The notes under the pieces are model-generated. The model made no database searches, was not told the DNA's origin, and saw nothing but the letters and a program-made list of their open reading frames with translations. A DNA stretch of 64,000 nucleotides from Trematomus loennbergii (lineage: Eukaryota; Chordata; Actinopteri; Perciformes; Nototheniidae), in contig JAAOOA010000056.1 in NCBI GenBank assembly GCA_012861695.1, positions 10,925,207 to 10,989,206 on the forward strand, read 5' to 3'. Each line of letters starts with the position of its first letter. Position 1 is the first letter of the stretch. Positions 53,716 to 64,000 of the stretch are shown in pieces. The position numbers were made by a program, and so were the translations under genes.

Positions 53716-55464
53716 GTGAGGCTTGAAAGTGTACTTCATCGAAAGATCCCCCTCAGGATTCACAGCAGCTTTTTCTTGAAAGACAAGTGGAAATGGGGAA
53801 TTGTAACAAAATAACCATGTCTTTCAATCAGTTTGTTACAACACAATCCTTTTTTTACCCTCTGCCACTATAAAAGAAAGCAACATCGAATTTTCCTCAG
53901 GGAAAATCATTCAGCAGGCATTTTTAAAATCTACAATAGCCTCTTACAGTCAGAATGAGCACACTGTGTGCTGAGAGGGTTTATAAGAGGAAGTAGTTTA
54001 GTTAACAAAACCAAAAGTGGTATTTTTCTAACTTAGTCACAAGTATGAGAACAGTAAAACAAATGTCCTTTAAACCTTTCCCTACTCAGCTTTCTAGCAA
54101 AAATATAATTGCTAATCTTAACAAAGTAGTCAAGGAGGTGAGAGTGAAATACATTTGGATACAATTCAACAGATTATACTGTAGGCAGCGTTTTGCAGGG
54201 TTGACAGACGCTTTATAGAAACCATTACTGTAGATCTAAAAGGTCATCAATTTCACAAACTTTTAATATCTAGCTGATGTTCTCTTTGAAATCAGTTTCT
54301 TTTTCACATATTATAAAGACATTTCAATAACTTGACAGGCCCCCCTACGGGGTCATTATCAGCTTTCACTTCCAATAACACACTGTAGGCCGAATTAGGG
54401 ATGCTGCTGACAGTATGACAGCTGGCATGTATAAAGGTTTTTACATTTAAAATGCAAGGTTTTATGCAAGACCCCAATGCCAAGTTGTTTTTCCTTTTGT
54501 TGAAACTCCCACCTCCAGTCTGTCATCTTCAGACGAAATGAAACCTTGTGCAGCTGATTGAAGGCAGATTGACTGTTGCACAATGCAGAGAGTTCAGAAG
54601 TTGTTAGTGTCGATACCAAAGCCTTAATTTACAGAACAAGGGGACGTGAATAATAATGTCTGCCACCCACACATCGAGCGCAGTTTTAAACAGTTGCTTA
54701 ACTTTTGCATTAGATTGATGTTTGAAAAGAGCAGAGTGGTGAAGTGAAATGAAATGGAACCAGGCTGAAACAACTGAGTGCTGCAATAAGAGCCGGCAAC
54801 ACAAAAACAGGATGCCGCGGTAATGTGTGTAGCAGGCACAGAATGCAGCTTTTGTGGAAGCAGAGAGTGACAAATTCCATCAATAGTTAATAATAGAGGC
54901 TCCGGTGTCAGTATACTATCCCGAACATGTGTGAATTGTTAGCTGGACTTAAAATTAATGATCAGTGCTTTCAGGGATTCCTCACACATTTGTCAGTGGC
55001 CCAAGTCCTTGTCTGAGCCATGTCTCAGGTCCAGGCAGACTAATAGAGGCATCTGGCCGTGGAGGTGCTTTGAGGGCCTCACTGCGTCCTCACACTCAGT
55101 CAGCCGGCCCTAATCTCCCAGAACCTCTCACTCCTAAATGAGTCTGGCCTTGGGACTGCGACATGAACACACATTACACACACAATCACTCAAACATACA
55201 ACATCTCTGCAGAGGAACACATAAAGGATCCGCATGGGCAAACATTGCAGCAAACAACCCTCAACAGGCATATAAACGTAAAAGCCCCCCCATCCCTTTG
55301 AATTGGACACAAAATGACTACAAACAACAAGCGTTTCTCTTTGTCTCTTTGCGAACATAACATAATATGTGTCTCCCAGAGTCTCTTTGTAGTAATATTT
55401 TTTGGGTAATTTTACATTTCTTTTTAGGTGTTTTATGTATTTTGTAGTCTCTGTAATTGTTCTC

Positions 55465-56475
55465 AGATTGAGGAGGAACAATGCGGATTCCGTCCTGGTC
55501 GTGGAGCGACGGATCAGCTTTTTACTCTCGCAAGGATCCTGGAGGGGGCCTGGGAGTACGCTTATCCATTCTACATGTGTTTTGTAGATTTGGAGAAGGC
55601 GTATGACCGGGTTCCCAAGGAGTTACTGTGGGAGGTGCTGCAGGAGTATGGGGTGAGGGGGTCTCTACTCGACGTCCTCGGCAGTAAGTCGGACCCATTT
55701 CCGGTGAGGGTTGGCCTCCGCCAGGGCTGCCCTTTGTCACCAATCCTGTTTGTAATATACATGGATAGAATTTCGAGGCGTAGTAGTGGGGGAGGGGGTC
55801 TGCAGTTCGGTGGACTAAGGATTGCACAACTGCTTTTTGCAGATGATGTGGTTCTAATGGCTTCATCGGTCTGCGACCTTCAGCACTCACTGGATCGGTT
55901 CGCAACTGAGTGTGAATCGGCTGGATGAGGATCAGCACCTCCAAATCTGAGGCCATGGTTCTCAGCAGGAAACCGATGGACTGTCCACTCCAAGTAGGGA
56001 ATGAGTCCTTGCCCCAAGTGAAGGAGTTCAAGTATCTCGGGGTCTTGTTCTCGAATGAGGGAACAATGGAGTGTGAGATGGGCCGGAGAATCGGAGCAGC
56101 GGGAGTGGTAATGCAGTCGCTTTACCGCACCGTTGTGACGAAAAGAGAGCTGAGCCAGAAGGCAAAGCTCTCTGTGTACCGGGCCATTTTCGTTCCTACC
56201 CTCACCTATGGTCATGAAGGATGGGTCATGACCGAAAGAACGAGATCCCGGATACAAGCGGCCGAGATGGGTTTTCTCCGCAGGGTGGCTGGCGTCTCCC
56301 TTAGGGATAAGGTGAGAAGTCCAGTCATCCGGGAGGGACTCAGAGTTGAACCGCTCCTCCTTCGCGTCGAAAGGAGCCAGTTGAGGTGGTTCGGGCACCT
56401 AGTAAGGATGCCACCTGTGCGCCTCCCTAGGGAGGTGTTCCAGGCACGTCCAGCTGGGAGGAGACCGAGGGGTAG
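55465..56475 (+). mobile_element. Rex3-type (RTE clade) LINE reverse transcriptase fragment, truncated and frameshifted
   Basis: The plus strand encodes part of a non-LTR retrotransposon reverse transcriptase. Visible blocks in order: EEEQCGFRPGRGATDQLFTL; YMCFVDLEKAYDRVP (catalytic Asp of motif A); GLRQGCPLSPILF (motif B); LLFADDVVLMAS (the FADD catalytic pair); then, in another frame, KSEAMVLSRKP, EFKYLGVLFS, LTYGHEGWVM and QLRWFGHLVRMPP of the thumb/connection region. The DNA around 55722-55742 (cagggctgccctttgtcacc) matches the complement of the remembered Rex3 PCR primer, which fixes the family. Relative to usual copies it lacks the 5' end with the endonuclease, has an in-frame loss of roughly ten residues near 55680 (LLDVL directly joined to GSKSDPF), a one-base loss near 55923 that shifts the frame, and no 3' tail. 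It is dead. Confidence 0.9.
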
Positions 56476-57510
56476 ATTTGGATTCATTGTGTGTCTCTTT
56501 GTATTTTCTTTGCATCTCTTTGTACTTGTTGTTTGATTGACTTTGCCACAAGAGATGTTAATAGTCCTTCAAATAGTAGTATTGGTTCCTGGGGTCCCCT
56601 ACCTTAAACATACACATTCATTCAGAAATGCAGGCATTATGCAGCAAAGCAGAGAGGACCTGGCAAAAATCACAATGCTTCACAGAGCTGATCTCATCTA
56701 AATCTTCTGTCAACAAAACAATTGGGGGGAAACAGCAATGAATACAAATACAGCTCAAGGTGAAAACTAGGATTTTTCTGTGTGCATTATGTACTTTTGT
56801 GCCTGCTTTAAATCAGATGTTTGTTTAAGAGTTGGAACAATAATGAGTCCTGTGCTTTGGAATATTCTTTCTTCCAATATGAGGTCTTCAATGTCTGGTA
56901 CTACTTTTTATTGCTTGTGCCGTCTATAATCCCCCAATCCTGGCTAGAAACAGTGTTTGGGGAAAAACCAAACATTGTAGTAGGGTTCAGCATCAGGGCA
57001 AACTTTCAACCCATATGCCAATTTGGAAATAAGAGAGTTGTCTGGAATATAGAGCAAGTCCAAATGACTTGTTCAGGGGCTGCAGATGGAATAGGAGGGT
57101 GGGGTCGAGGGACAGCGTTTGAGAGAAAGATGAGACGACTGAAAACAATAGTTCTTGCTTAATGTTCATTGAAACATTGCCAAGAGGCAGTCAAGTGGAT
57201 GAAGATCCTTTTCAAAGCTCAGCAGCGAGAAATACAACCTCATTCATATGCACATGAAAGAGGAAGTGCCACACTGATAGAACTCATTCAGTCACAGAAG
57301 TGTCACTTAATGATCAACACTTGACTTAATGGGGACAACATTTAATTGAGTAGAGGAGGGGCAGAGAGTGCTTAGCAACTAAAATACACTTTGTAACTGC
57401 TATAATGCAGCTTGAATGCACAACCTCATCCTTTCATTTATACTGAGTAGGGTAGCACGATTCCTGCAGATGAGGTGTAACAATGAATGAATCATGGATT
57501 GATATTTTAA

Positions 57511-58495
57511 AGGGGACCTATCATGCAAAATGCAATTTTGTACGTCTTTTATACATGAATATGTGTCCCCGGTGTTCATGGGAACTCACCAAGTGTCAGA
57601 AAACACAACCCTCTCTATTTTCCTCCATACCCAAATCTCTAAAAACGGGGCTGCAACGGATCTGATAAAAACTGATCCAGATTTGAACACTGTCCTGACG
57701 TCAGGACGGTGGCGCTACGGCTATTGGGCCAACTCTCCACCTATCAGGGGAATGTGGGGTTGGGCCACGGGCCATTGCCGCTCGAAAGCGCTGGAGACGC
57801 TGTAGTACATATGCCAGGCCTGTAAGTGGCGCTGTAGTCTGCCACAAAAGCAGCGAAGAAGACTTCCCGCACATGGTTGCCATGGTTACCCTTCTGTTTA
57901 TTCTCCGCTGTGGCTTTTTTTCTCCCTCCCCGAGGCAAGCGTTTGCTCCTGCTGCTTTAATTCAATGCAATCCCTCCCCGTCGAGGCAAGCACTGTAATT
58001 ATCTCCGGTTAGTTCACCAGCAGATGACAAACACCCACCTCTCCGCCTCTTCCAAGGAACGAGGGGACCGCGCGGCAGAGTTTCAGTTAGGTTTTCTTTC
58101 GCCGGTCAAGATGTCCGTTAAAGTTTAAATCTTCCGGACAAAATTAGAAAAGTGCCGGTCAAAGGTCTTCTTTGTTATTTATTAAGCTTTAAAACAAATG
58201 AATAACGACTCTATATAATAATATAATAAAACACGGAGGACGGAGATCTTTTTTTCTCCCCCTCTTCTGACTTGATCAGAGCACGCTCCCCTCTCCTGCA
58301 GGGGGGCGTGGTCAGCTGCAGCTCACAGAATCAGCCCCCTGCAAAAACAGGGCTGGAGAACAGCAAATAGAGCGAAATGAGGCATGGCTAAAATGCATGA
58401 TCTGTTTGGTATTTTGAAAACAGAAACGTATAAATATACCTTATATAGGTATGGCCCTACAATATATCATTTAAATATAGCATAATAGGTCCACT
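57511..58495. mobile_element. TTAA-flanked DNA transposon relic (AGGGGACCTAT ends)
   Basis: The element of about 985 bp starts aggggacctatcatgc and ends gcataataggtccact, imperfect inverted repeats, each bordered by TTAA (57507-57510 and 58496-58499). TTAA targets are used by piggyBac and Kolobok transposons; the G-rich tip AGGGG fits Kolobok better, from memory. Copies reading 'GGGGACCTATTATGC' are common in fish. No coding sequence is apparent. A 16-bp palindrome with a full CRE core (TGACGTCA) lies at 57692-57707. Confidence 0.7.
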
Positions 58496-59538
58496 TTAAG
58501 TTACAAAATGGTGAATGGTTGTTGCATATTTTTGAGCATGTTGCAGTCAGAGAAATTAAGTTCAGGCTTGTTTTGACTGATTGGTTTTGGGAAATGTTTG
58601 CCACTGTCAGTTTCCTGACTGACGGTACAGATGTTTGGTGTGACAATAAGCACCAACTGTGTCTGTGACAGCTCACACAGAATCATTTCAAAACTTATCA
58701 AACTTATCAAGAACTCTATCTCCAGTATTTTTTCTAACTCATCTCCTTTCTGCTCACAACGGGGGTTCAACAATAGGCAAATAGGAAATAATTTGAAACA
58801 TTTCAAATTCAAGCAGAAGTGCTGTAACCCAAATTGTTTAGGCCATTAATGGTGTCTTTCTATTGACCTTTATTAAACATGATCCCCCTCCTAATATTGC
58901 TTTGTGTTTTTAAATGTAAGTGAATTAAACTGTTTAGACCGTGCATATGCCATTTGGATAATGAGAATGTCTTATTATTCCATGTACTTCTATATGGCTA
59001 AGACATTCTGGGTTTTTTTTCTTTAAAAAATCTATTCACATACTTTTTGGAACATTGAATTGCTCAATACATAAGAAATAGTTGACTTTTTAATGTTATT
59101 TTATGTTAAGCTTAAGTGTATAAAAAATGTAATTATTTTTACAGGGATTATTGTTGTTACACCAATCCATGCAGAATGATGTGATTGTACACAAGTTCTT
59201 TAAACTGGCTCAGTTGAGATGTTTTGTGCTACTGACGACATCATCAATTGTTCTTTATTTACCAGGTCTTTGTTTCCCACTCATATTGTTGAATTTGAAG
59301 TCAAAGCTTTTGCGTTCCTTGTCTACTTCCCATTATGAATCATTCTAATGTCCCTCTTTACTGTCTCTCCCCCTCTCAGTTCATTACCTTCACTGACTTG
59401 ACCATTCCTCAGAGGCAGTATTACTGTCAGTTTACATCATCAAACAACCGTTTACACATCAGCATCTTAATGAGTGAATTAGTAAACACAACTGAATCAA
59501 AAGTATTTTAACCTTTCTCTCTTTATCTCTTTCTGCAG

Positions 59539-59582
59539 AGTGGTATGGCATTGACGTATGATCCCACCGGCATGCAGAACGG
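59539..59582 (+). CDS. rbms3: rbms3 exon F: short exon SGMALTYDPTGMQNG
   Basis: 44-bp exon between acceptor ctctttctgcag and donor gtaggt. It starts in phase 0 and ends two bases into a Gly codon. It encodes SGMALTYDPTGMQN plus part of Gly. Human RBMS3, from memory, reads AGMALTYDPTAAIQNG, so this fish has one residue fewer and Gly-Met in place of Ala-Ala-Ile. MALTYDPT is a family signature at the start of the low-complexity C-terminal region. A (CA)n tract with CCACC interruptions begins about 210 bp downstream. Short exons like this are often alternatively spliced, but skipping it would break the frame (44 is not a multiple of 3). Confidence 0.9.
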
Positions 59583-59793
59583 GTAGGTGGATACATTTCT
59601 TCTCAGATTTACTAACCTTGTGTACAACTTTAGAAGTCTTCTCATTTTATTTTGATACACGTTCCTGGCCAAATATTTGTAAAGCACCTGTTTACGAGCT
59701 TTTATAAACCTTACACGTTCCCACACCAACAAATGCTCTTGCATGCAAATGAGCAGATGACAAAACATGCACATAATCAAACACGGGTCATTA

Positions 59794-59802
59794 ACACACA
59801 CA

Positions 59803-59850
<48 letters not shown>

Positions 59851-59942
59851 ACACACACACACACACACACACCACACACACACACACCACACACACACCA
59901 CACACACACACACACACAACACCACACACACACACACACCAC
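59794..59942. repeat. Interrupted (CA)n microsatellite
   Basis: CA runs broken by several CACC and CCCA units, about 210 bp downstream of exon F. CA repeats downstream of exons can bind hnRNP L; whether it affects splicing here is unknown. Confidence 0.95.
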
Positions 59943-60368
59943 CATCTCTTTGTTTGACGCTGTTGCATGCTGTTGCCCTCATGCTAACATCTGACTGGTA
60001 CAGATGGGGTATTTATTTATGCACCTATGCATACAAGCTGTCAGACATGTAGGTTTTGATTTTTTGACGGGAAGTTGGCCGATGTTGCAGTGCAGCTGTA
60101 AGACTTTCGTCAGCCGGGCTATCTGCAGGGCTCTGGGGCTGCATGCAGAGAGTCGAGTGTCTGCCTGTTACAGGGGAAATTGGAGATCGGTCCTGTCCGC
60201 TAGGAACGCTGCTGGTGATGCGATCCCAGGAGACGCTTCCCTCCAGCACTGTGTTTCTTGTCTCCTCCTGTCAACACAGTACTCCTTACTCTTTGGTCCC
60301 CTACATTCCTCCTCTTTTCCACGGGTGTCCTGTTTTGCTCTACACATTTAGCTACCTTTTATCGTCTT

Positions 60369-60556
60369 AGGTCGCGTTCACCCCAGCCTTGTTTAGTATG
60401 GTTGAATCTGGAGCGTTTAACCCTTGGGTTGGTGTGAACGCAGTCCGAGACCTCTGATGTGAACTAAACAACCGGACTCTGGTCGCTTAAAAGAGGTGGT
60501 CTTGGGGCGATTGCAAGTGAACTCTGGAGCTGTTCATCGCTGGTGTGAACGCAGTC
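60369..60556. mobile_element. Short palindromic MITE (GCGTTCACACCAGC type)
   Basis: It begins aggtcgcgttcaccccagcc, has an internal ggtgtgaacgcagtccgag and ends gctggtgtgaacgcagtc. The ends are inverted versions of GCGTTCAC-CCAGC. The centre contains inverted pieces agacctc and agaggtggtct. This matches, from memory, a family very common in teleosts. The superfamily (PIF/Harbinger is likely) cannot be proved without target duplications. No protein is encoded. Confidence 0.65.
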
Positions 60557-63493
60557 AGCACCAAAACATAGGAAGCGTAGTATTTACGTGTCATTTCCTG
60601 TTCTGGTTACTGGAGCAGAAGTAAGCAAGCAAAAAAGCTCCACCAACAATACATAAAAGTGAGCGACGCGCACCTGAAACCAGTCCTTATCTTCTTGTCT
60701 GACCTCATCCTAAATGTCAATTAAACTTGTCTCTTTCTTCTTCACATCCCTTCCTACTCTCCATTTCCAAGCAGATGATATACCTTTGGTCATCTATGGT
60801 GCCTTGTGTATGTGCTTGTGCATGTGTAAATGCATGCTCACACGCAAGCATCTGTGTGCCTGCGGTGCTTAAGCCCCACTCCGACCTCTCTTCCGAGGTC
60901 ATCGGAGCTCCTTCCGGCAAAGCGCTAAATGACTGTGAAATGCTAATGCTGTTAATTAGAGAGGCGAAAAAGCAGGCAGGGAAGGGAGTTGAATCAGAAG
61001 GGAGGGCTGGGTGGGTCAAGAGGAGGGCAAAGGCAGAAATAAAGTCAGCCCAAGGAGAGGGGAAGGGTACGAATCAATTTCAGGTTTGCGAGTCTTTCCA
61101 AGCTCGAGCTCGGCTGGTTTCTAGGATCTGATGCCAATCTGAGGTTATTGGTAACATGTGTCCCAACCAACCAGACGGCTTTTGGCTTAAAGCCTGTCCT
61201 ATCAGGGAGACACACAATTCACTTTCTCTGGCTCTCTCTTTTTAATCTCTTGCCTTCTATCTGGTTTGTTTGTCCTTTTGTCTCTCCATCCTTCTCTCTC
61301 ATTCTCCCTATCTCTGTTATTTGCGCTCTTATTCTGCCTTTCTATCTGTCTTCTCTTCCCTCTGTTTCTCCTGCCCACACACATGCACAAACACATATAT
61401 TTTAGCAGGCTCCCCCACATTTCTCCGCTGAAAAGTCAGTGAGGTCGGCACTAAATCATTCACTAATTTTTCAGGGCAAACTCCTGACAGTGCGGCTAGG
61501 TCACACCGGGGATTCACAGAGAGGTTTTCAATTCAATCCCGTAGTAATGTTCTCTGTGCAATTACATGTTTAGTGTATTGTTTAAACAGGCGCGCTGGAG
61601 TCCCTATTGACAGTGTGCTGCTCAGGGCTAATAGCCTCCATCAATAACCTTGGATCTGTCCTCTGCCTACTATTTCTCTCTCTCAATACACATCACTCTA
61701 ATGAAAAATACAATAAACACAATCAGAAGACCATATTGAATAACCCCGTTGCGGTCTCTCATTTGTATTCATCAGTGACAGTATCTCTAATGCAAGTCAT
61801 ACTTTAATTGTATAGTCCAAAAAGATTGATCAACAGTGCTACAGTATGACTAGCGAGAGTTTTTTCTTGTTGCATGTTCCAGTTATTTTCCAACTTAGAT
61901 CCATCCACTATAGATCTGTTCAAACATGACAAGTTCAATGGGTGTAAAAGGTTGAAACATACATCATTAAATGTAAAACACACAGTGCTATTACTCAAAG
62001 AAAAACATGCTGTTAGAGAATGTTTGCGTGACTTACAACACACGTTTTTTCCTTGGAGACTATACTTGGAGACATTAGGTAAACCAAAGTTAAAAGGAGC
62101 AAATGGAAAGCTAAAGAAAATCTATGTCCCTGCAAAGAGTTCAGGGAAAGTCTAAGTAAGCCGAGCCAGTGTCAACACACCTAAGATTGAACACGCAATC
62201 AACCTGCGTGTGAACCAGAGCCGAGCCTTGGCAAGACAGAATATATAGTGCTAATAATTCATGAGATTTCTTTCTGGTGCCAAGGAAGTGAACCATGTTG
62301 TATAACCATTGTAGCTATACTTTTTTATGCTATTACTTCGGCTTGAACCCCAAGTACTGCATACAAATCCAGCAGAGAGGCTGGATGTCCGTGTGAAGCA
62401 CAATCCCATTCTGGAGCTGATCGCAGGCATTTGGAAACCAACAGTTCATGCTATCACTGACCGAACAAATGCAATGTGAAACAGAGGCGGGAGAGCACCT
62501 CGGCAAACCATTTCCCCTTGATATGAGATGTGCTGGTGTCGCAGTGGAGAAGCACCAATCCGTCATATATATCTGGCTGTCATCTCAGTGTGGTACAGAT
62601 CTTTACGAATGAAATATATAGATATTTGGTAGTAGTTGGAAGTAACCTTAAATGTAACAGGGTTATTTTTTCTCCACCAATTAGGCATCCCTTGATTTGT
62701 AGCGAGTGCCTTTCGATGCATTCGAGGCTATGTTAGAAATAGATAGGGGAGGGCTTCTCTCTGCCTCTCTCTCTCTCTGCTCCCTTGCTCCATTATTCAG
62801 TCAACGGACACTTTAGGATCGATCAGGCACAGAAAAACGGCCTGGCGGATGAAACATGTCCTCTCTAGGTACACAATGATAAATAAAGCACTGAGAGCCA
62901 CAGCATTCTACAGCTGCAGGGCTGAGGGGGTGAAATGAAAAAAGAAGAAGAGATGGAGCAAAATCAGAAGGGCAAATGGGAGGGGGAGGGTGGATAAGAG
63001 TACAAAATGCACATGTTACAGATGCAGCTTTCTCTGCTAAGTGGAATGAGCGTAGGTCGGGACATAAAGTGCGATAGAAATACTCTCCCACTCACACATT
63101 AAGGTGATAATTCATTGTTATGCATGGCAGTGGAGCAGACGCCTTTGTAACATGATGTGTGCTCCGGTGCAGTGTCAAGTCTCATTCCTAGACGTCTTTG
63201 ATGGTGTGGCACAGAGTGTAGCTGCAATATTTATTGTTTCCATGACTGCCTTGATGATGTCTGATCCATTTTGTCAGTGGTGTCTTGAAGTGCACAGGGT
63301 ATGTGAAAGCAAAGAGGTACAAAAGGCTCCTTTTCACCTTTGCATGTGGCTACATCTGAAGAGCTAATAGTGCAGGGAAGCCTCTTGACTGCCGGTTGAC
63401 TGTCTTTTAACTGTCTTGATTCCTTATTTAATACTTCCTAGTTGGCTAGTTTAATGATGTCAAAATTAAACATTTTCTTGTATGCTTTCATAG

Positions 63494-63590
63494 GTTCTAC
63501 TCCTCGCCATACAGCATCTCCACCAATCGGATGATTGCACAGGCGTCAATCACACCCTTCATCGCTGCTTCTCCCGTATCTACATATCAG
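63494..63590 (+). CDS. rbms3: rbms3 exon G: C-terminal region ([13 protein letters not shown]...STYQ)
   Basis: 97-bp exon, acceptor gctttcatag, donor gttggt (a weaker donor, with T rather than A or G at +3). It completes a Gly codon and then reads [20 protein letters not shown] and [12 protein letters not shown], ending in phase 0. This is the start of the Pro/Gln/Ser-rich C-terminal tail, which is not an [14 protein letters not shown] is the clearest RBMS3-type stretch in the window. Differences from the remembered human protein (IATNRMIPQTS) are small. The next exon lies beyond the window; only 410 intronic bases follow. Confidence 0.93.
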
Positions 63591-64000
63591 GTTGGTGAAC
63601 AATCTCTTATGAATTTACAGTTCACAACCAGTGTTGAAATGCTGTAAGGGCTCCAAGATATCAGAGGGCACCTTAAACAGAAAATGCATTGTCAGATAAA
63701 GTATCATTAGTAAACCGTTTAGTTATCAGCTTAGTTAACTAAACTCAACTGCATTGTCCTGTACTAGCACTACTACAGAGAACATGTTCAACATTCAGGC
63801 ATGCATTTTGACCTGACAATAGCTTGCGGATGGCCAACAGATTTGGCGAAGCGACAACCACAGAAAAAAAGAAACAAAAAAAACACCAAGAAAATATGGT
63901 GGGAACTTTGGTATATCTTTTACTGGGGTCCATTGTCTTATTATCTGCTTATAATCCCAAGGACATACAGCCTTATAGAATAAATTGAAGTAAAAAACTC
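63591..64000 (+). other. rbms3 intron after exon G (partial)
   Basis: 410 bases of A/T-rich intron following donor gttggt. I see nothing else in it; the next exon is beyond the window. Confidence 0.8.

Larger units (their letters stand above)
53716..59538 (+). other. rbms3 intron between exons E and F (5823 bp)
   Basis: Noncoding for the host gene. It contains the dead Rex3-type LINE fragment (55465-56475) set in a degenerate TTTGTGTCTC-like simple repeat, and the TTAA-flanked DNA element at 57511-58495. The remaining A/T-rich sequence (53720-55320, 56600-57480, 58500-59530) shows no gene. Confidence 0.8.
59583..63493 (+). other. rbms3 intron between exons F and G (3911 bp)
   Basis: Noncoding. 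It holds an interrupted (CA)n tract at 59794-59942, a MITE-like palindromic element at 60369-60556, and C/T-rich DNA at 61215-61380. The stretch 61400-63490 shows no gene or recognisable mobile element. Confidence 0.8.

Noticed and set aside
53716..53724. Val-Arg-Leu extension of exon E as in RBMS1
   Set aside because: gtgaggctt would encode it, but no usable donor follows, and the first GT already fits the donor consensus.
55522..56398. Minus-strand open frames of about 170 residues in the LINE region
   Set aside because: Shadows of the plus-strand reverse transcriptase; the plus strand has all the catalytic motifs.
55428..56536. Treating the reverse transcriptase as a host gene in two parts
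   Set aside because: It is a frameshifted Rex3-type retrotransposon fragment with internal loss and no ends.

Overview
The window is a piece of a ray-finned (teleost) fish genome. It lies inside one very large gene read left to right. Seven short exons, 637 coding bases in all (about 1% of the window), join in frame across canonical GT/AG splice sites. They encode the middle of an RBMS-family single-stranded nucleic-acid binding protein. The paralogue is best called rbms3, from the residues DKNTNQCKG in RRM1, RILRDANG in RRM2 and [11 protein letters not shown] downstream. Neither the start of the gene (N-terminus and first half of RRM1) nor its 3' end is present.

Layout: upstream intron 1-4132; exon A 4133-4191 and exon B 11186-11277 (second half of RRM1); a 27.3-kb intron; exon C 38588-38745 and exon D 39591-39670 (RRM2); a 13.9-kb intron; exon E 53609-53715 (basic linker after RRM2); exon F 59539-59582; exon G 63494-63590; downstream intron to the end. 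No second gene, tRNA, rRNA, CRISPR array or promoter could be supported.

The introns carry typical fish repeats: long (GT)n/(AC)n tracts, a dead Rex3-type (RTE clade) LINE fragment, and several DNA-transposon relics. Two relics have intact 8-bp target-site duplications. The first, at 42526-43954, is hAT-like, keeps a decayed BED zinc finger of its transposase on the minus strand, and appears to contain a nested TTAA-type element. The second is at 50221-51055. A TTAA-flanked element lies at 57511-58495. A 2.5-kb element with inverted arms of about 500 bp lies at 34747-37262; I do not recognise its family and it is the best candidate for something undescribed. A 93-bp near-perfect hairpin (51674-51766) and a 235-bp segment present twice beside GT tracts (15.2 and 17.9 kb) also deserve a check.

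I saw no convincing new multi-gene system. The interest here is transposon biology and repeat-driven rearrangement within the introns of a conserved RNA-binding protein gene. Family names come from remembered motifs; no database search was run.
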